Assembly (NCBI RefSeq): GCF_008124525.1
Contig: NZ_VNHJ01000006.1
Coordinates: forward strand, 62,001 to 126,000
Direction of reading: 5' to 3'
Origin: Oceanicella actignis
GTDB lineage: Bacteria > Pseudomonadota > Alphaproteobacteria > Rhodobacterales > Rhodobacteraceae
Length of the DNA: 64,000 bases
Within the stretch, counting starts at the first letter, position 1; the number at the start of each line of letters is the position of its first letter. Under the pieces are notes generated by a model. That model was not told the origin of the DNA. It did not search any database and saw nothing but the letters and a program-made list of their open reading frames with translations. Below, in pieces: positions 61,084-64,000 of the stretch. The translations under genes and the position numbers were made by a program.

Positions 61084-63057
61084 TCAGGCCGCCTCGCGGC
61101 TTTCGGCGGCGACCAGGTCGACGATGTCGGACATGATGCGGTTCAGCTCGAAATCCTTGGGCGTGTAGACCCGCGCCACCCCGTAGGCGCGCAGCTCTTC
61201 AGCGTCGGCCTCGGGAATGATGCCGCCGACCACGACGGGCACGTCGTCAAGCCCGGCCGCCTTCATGCGGTCGATCACCTCCTTGACCAGCGGCAGATGC
61301 GAGCCCGACAGGATCGACAGGCCGACCACATGCGCCGATTCCTCGAGCGCGGCGTTCACGATCTGCGCCGGCGTCAGGCGGATGCCCTCGTAGACGACCT
61401 CCATGCCGCAGTCGCGCGCGCGCACGGCGATCTGCTCGGCGCCGTTCGAATGGCCGTCGAGCCCCGGCTTGCCGACCAGGAACTTGAGCCTGCGGCCCAG
61501 CCGGGCGGACACCTCCTCGACCGCGGCGCGCACCTCTTCAAGACCCGCGGCGTCGACCGAGGCGGCCTTGGCGACGCCGGTCGGAGCGCGGTATTCGCCG
61601 AACACCTCGCGCATGGCGGCGCCCCACTCGCCGGTGGTGACGCCCGCCTTGGCCGCCGCGATCGAGGGCGGCATGATGTTGGCGCCCGAGCGGGCGGCCT
61701 CTTTCAACGCGGCCAGGGCGGCCTCGACGGCGGCGGGGTCGCGGGCGGCGCGCCAGGCGTTGAGGCGCGCGATCTGCTCCTGCTCGACGGCCGGATCGAC
61801 GACCAGGATGTCGCCGTCGCCGGCGGTCAGGGGGCTGGGCTCGGTCTCGGTGAAGCGGTTGACGCCGACCACCACGGTCTCGCCGCGCTCGATGCGCGCA
61901 AGGCGGGCGGTGTTGGCCTCGACCAGGCGGGACTTCATGTAGTCGATCGCCTGAACGGCGCCGCCCATCTCCTCGATGCGGGCAAGCTCGGCGCGCGCGG
62001 CCTCCTTCAGCTCGGCCACCTTGCGCTCGACGGCGGGGTTGCCGTCGAAGAGGTCGTCATATTCGAGCAGATCGGTCTCGTAGGCCATGATCTGCTGCAT
62101 GCGCAGCGACCACTGCTGATCCCAGGGCCGCGGCAGACCCAGCGCCTCGTTCCAGGCGGGCAGCTGCACGGCGCGCGCCCGCGCCTTCTTCGACAGCGTG
62201 ACGGCCAGCATCTCGATGAGGATGCGGTAGACGTTGTTCTCGGGCTGCTGCTCGGTCAGGCCCAGGCTGTTGACCTGCACGCCGTAGCGGAAGCGGCGCA
62301 GCTTGGGATCCTCGACGCCGTAGCGGTCGCGGCAGATCTCGTCCCACAGATCGACGAAGGCGCGCATCTTGCACATCTCGGTCACGAAGCGGATGCCCGC
62401 ATTGACGAAGAACGAGATGCGCCCGACCACGGTCGGGAAATCCTGCTCGGGCACGGCGCCCTGCGCCTTGACCGTGTCGAGCACCGCGATGGCGGTGGCC
62501 AGCGCATAGGCCAGCTCCTGCTCGGGCGTCGCCCCGGCCTCTTGCAGGTGATACGAGCAGACGTTCATCGGGTTCCACCTGGGAACCTCGCGATAGGTGT
62601 AGGCGGCGATGTCGCCGATCAGCCGCAGCGAGGGCTGCGGCGGGAACACATAGGTCCCGCGCGAGAGGTATTCCTTGATGATGTCGTTCTGCACCGTGCC
62701 CTGAAGCTTGCGGATGTCGGCGCCCTGCTCCTCGGCCGCGGCGATATACAGCGCCAGCAGCCAGGCGGCGGTGGCGTTGATGGTCATCGAGGTGTTCATC
62801 TGCTCGAGCGGGATGCCGTCGAACAGCGCGCGCATGTCCCCCAGATGCGAGACCGGCACGCCGACCTTGCCCACCTCGCCGCGCGCAAGGGGGTGGTCGC
62901 TGTCATAGCCGGTCTGGGTCGGCAGGTCGAAGGCGACCGAAAGGCCGGTCTGCCCCTTGGCCAGGTTGGAGCGGTAAAGCGCGTTGGACGCCTGCGCGGT
63001 GGAATGGCCGGCATAGGTGCGGAAAAGCCAGGGGCGGTCGCGGCGGGTCTCGGTCAT
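61084..63057 (-). CDS. ecm: Ethylmalonyl-CoA mutase (MeaA/Ecm)
   Basis: The protein is 657 aa. The N-terminal mutase barrel has RPWLFRTYAGHSTAQASNALYRSNL and YDSDHPLARGEVGKVGVPVSHL, the ethylmalonyl-CoA form. The C-terminal B12 domain (about 530-657) has the DGHSNGAEQI base-off motif. It converts ethylmalonyl-CoA to methylsuccinyl-CoA. It is divergent from ccr, the preceding enzyme of the pathway, which supports this over methylmalonyl-CoA mutase. Confidence 0.94.
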   Translation of the reverse strand: MTETRRDRPWLFRTYAGHSTAQASNALYRSNLAKGQTGLSVAFDLPTQTGYDSDHPLARGEVGKVGVPVSHLGDMRALFDGIPLEQMNTSMTINATAAWLLALYIAAAEEQGADIRKLQGTVQNDIIKEYLSRGTYVFPPQPSLRLIGDIAAYTYREVPRWNPMNVCSYHLQEAGATPEQELAYALATAIAVLDTVKAQGAVPEQDFPTVVGRISFFVNAGIRFVTEMCKMRAFVDLWDEICRDRYGVEDPKLRRFRYGVQVNSLGLTEQQPENNVYRILIEMLAVTLSKKARARAVQLPAWNEALGLPRPWDQQWSLRMQQIMAYETDLLEYDDLFDGNPAVERKVAELKEAARAELARIEEMGGAVQAIDYMKSRLVEANTARLARIERGETVVVGVNRFTETEPSPLTAGDGDILVVDPAVEQEQIARLNAWRAARDPAAVEAALAALKEAARSGANIMPPSIAAAKAGVTTGEWGAAMREVFGEYRAPTGVAKAASVDAAGLEEVRAAVEEVSARLGRRLKFLVGKPGLDGHSNGAEQIAVRARDCGMEVVYEGIRLTPAQIVNAALEESAHVVGLSILSGSHLPLVKEVIDRMKAAGLDDVPVVVGGIIPEADAEELRAYGVARVYTPKDFELNRIMSDIVDLVAAESREAA

Positions 63058-63142
63058 GGGCGGCTCCTCGTCGGCGGCTCGCGCGCGCGGGCGCGGGCAT
63101 GCGTTGCGCGGGCCGCGATTCGCGCCGCCCGCCTTGCCTCAG

Positions 63143-63172
63143 GCTATAAGGTATTTTGCAACGCAGCGCAAA
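63143..63172 (-). promoter_or_regulatory. Predicted ecm promoter with overlapping operator
   Basis: On the minus strand TTGCGC (63166-63171) and TATAGC (63143-63148) are 17 nt apart. TTTTGCAACGCAGCGCAAA (63154-63172, plus strand) overlaps the -35 and spacer; TTTGC/GCAAA arms invert around 8 nt. Its 9-mer GCAGCGCAA (63163-63171) also occurs in the phasin promoter. Confidence 0.55.
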
Positions 63173-63230
63173 GCGATTGAAACATTCTGTCGCCACCGTG
63201 TCGCCTGTGGGAATTAAGTTGCTCGCTACC

Positions 63231-63243
63231 GCAGCGCACAAAA
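63231..63243. promoter_or_regulatory. Second GCAGCGCA-type element in ecm/ccr gap
   Basis: GCAGCGCACAAAA repeats the core of the phasin and ecm promoter elements and, read in reverse, gives TTTTGTGCGCTGC, close to the phaP palindrome TTGTGCGCC. It lies about 110 nt before ccr. Confidence 0.45.
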
Positions 63244-63353
63244 CGCTTGCAAGGCCGCGCGAGCAATGTCATTCCTCAAGCCAGACGAAATTAGCACGAT
63301 TGTTGCGCACGGCCGCGTCGGCCGACCGCGCCGCAACATGGAAGGAGACCCTC

Positions 63354-64000
63354 ATGGCCCCCCTCGACACCCCCGCCGCCCCGATCGAATACGAGGCGCC
63401 GATCAAGGACCTTTACGAAGTCGGCGAAATTCCGCCCCTGGGCCATGTGCCCAAGAAGATGTATGCCTGGACCATCCGGCGCGAGCGCCATGGCGAGCCC
63501 GAGAAGTCCATGCAGCTCGAGGTCGTGGACGTTCCCGAGATCGACAGCCACGAGGTGCTGGTCTTCGTCATGGCCGCCGGCGTCAACTACAACGGCGTCT
63601 GGGCGGGGCTGGGCGTGCCGATCTCGCCCTTCGACGTGCACAAGGCCGAATACCACATCGCCGGCTCGGACGCGTCGGGAATCGTCTGGAAGGTCGGCGA
63701 CAAGGTCAAGCGCTGGAAGGTCGGCGACGAGGTCGTGATCCACTGCAACCAGGACGACGGCGACGACGAGGAGTGCAACGGCGGCGATCCGATGTTCTCG
63801 CCCAGCCAGCGCATCTGGGGCTACGAGACGCCCGACGGCTCGTTCGCGCAGTTCACCCGCGTGCAGGCGCAGCAGCTGATGAAGCGGCCGCAGCACCTGA
63901 CCTGGGAAGAATCGGCCTGCTACACCCTGACCCTGGCCACCGCCTACCGGATGCTGTTCGGCCACCGCCCGCACACGCTCAAGCCCGGGCAGAACGTGCT
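63354..64000 (+). CDS. ccr: Crotonyl-CoA carboxylase/reductase (partial, 3' end beyond window)
   Basis: At least 215 codons are present and the frame runs off the right edge. MYAWTIRRERHGEPEKSMQ, MAAGVNYNGVWAGLGVPISPFD, YHIAGSDASGIVWKVG, VIHCNQDDGDDEECNGGDPM and ESACYTLTLATAYRML are the MDR-type reductase segments specific for Ccr. It makes ethylmalonyl-CoA from crotonyl-CoA, CO2 and NADPH. GAAGGAGA is 5-7 nt before the ATG at 63354. Confidence 0.95.
   Translation, partial: MAPLDTPAAPIEYEAPIKDLYEVGEIPPLGHVPKKMYAWTIRRERHGEPEKSMQLEVVDVPEIDSHEVLVFVMAAGVNYNGVWAGLGVPISPFDVHKAEYHIAGSDASGIVWKVGDKVKRWKVGDEVVIHCNQDDGDDEECNGGDPMFSPSQRIWGYETPDGSFAQFTRVQAQQLMKRPQHLTWEESACYTLTLATAYRMLFGHRPHTLKPGQNV

Noticed and set aside
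61084-63057. Methylmalonyl-CoA mutase instead of ethylmalonyl-CoA mutase
   Set aside because: The N-terminal sequence is of the MeaA/Ecm type, the length is 657 rather than about 715, and ccr is its divergent neighbour.

Overview
The window is very GC-rich DNA from an alphaproteobacterium, most likely a Rhodobacterales (Rhodobacteraceae/Paracoccaceae) member. The evidence is the combination of a roseobacter-style flagellar export cluster, a petP-petR regulatory pair, an F1-only atpHAGDC operon, an ethylmalonyl-CoA pathway locus (ecm and ccr), a phasin gene, and many 4-bp ATGA gene overlaps. Nearly all genes are ordinary chromosomal genes. No CRISPR array, prophage, plasmid replication gene or rRNA operon is visible.

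Layout: 1-3470 holds the 5' part of a very large minus-strand protein (Pro/Ala-rich head, DUF4114 domain, beta-sandwich, long Ala/Glu coiled coil) that runs off the left edge. 3597-6820 has an FkbM methyltransferase, an HtpX-like M48 protease, a tandem SpoIIAA-like protein and a beta-carbonic anhydrase. Two identical tRNA-Gly(GCC) genes follow (6957-7135). 7188-15297 is the flagellar export block: fliI on the minus strand, divergent from flgB-flgC-fliE-fliQ-lytic transglycosylase-flhA-fliR-flhB-coiled-coil protein. 15383-17157 is pyrC-pyrE. 17224-26067 carries mostly minus-strand metabolic and repair genes: a PPP phosphatase, an orphan CoxL-type molybdenum hydroxylase, a 5'-nucleotidase/cyclic phosphodiesterase, SseB, a UDG-family protein and mnmD, with a divergent FAD oxidoreductase. 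An IS5-family (IS427-type) insertion sequence sits at 26271-27092.

27267-33861 encodes an ABC exporter and an RND pump with its membrane fusion protein. 34091-38756 has ispH-rnhA and a DUF898 membrane protein with an M48 peptidase. 38767-45074 has an MBL hydrolase, an EnvZ-like kinase, a CsaA-like protein, a phasin, proC, a YbjN-like protein and petR-petP. 45260-51784 runs ilvE, rsfS, rlmH, gpmI, an EnvC-like protein, ctpA and rppH. 51859-56731 is the F1 ATP synthase operon. 56982-59796 is a translationally coupled aminotransferase-DUF952-pyrD set, and 59901-61073 an MFS transporter. The right end holds divergent ecm and ccr (truncated), which carry out successive parts of acetyl-CoA assimilation from crotonyl-CoA through ethylmalonyl-CoA.

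The observation most worth follow-up is regulatory. A GCAGCGCA-type element lies inside the promoter of the phasin gene and recurs in the ecm/ccr intergenic region, overlapping a predicted ecm promoter. This suggests that polyhydroxybutyrate granule coating and the ethylmalonyl-CoA pathway share one regulator, plausibly PhaR-like. Other points are an apparent CTG start for rsfS, the absence of fliJ next to fliI with a coiled-coil gene at the other end of the cluster, MnmC split into two divergent genes, and a LytM protein lacking its metal ligands. I read everything by eye; domain names rest on motif recognition, not database searches.
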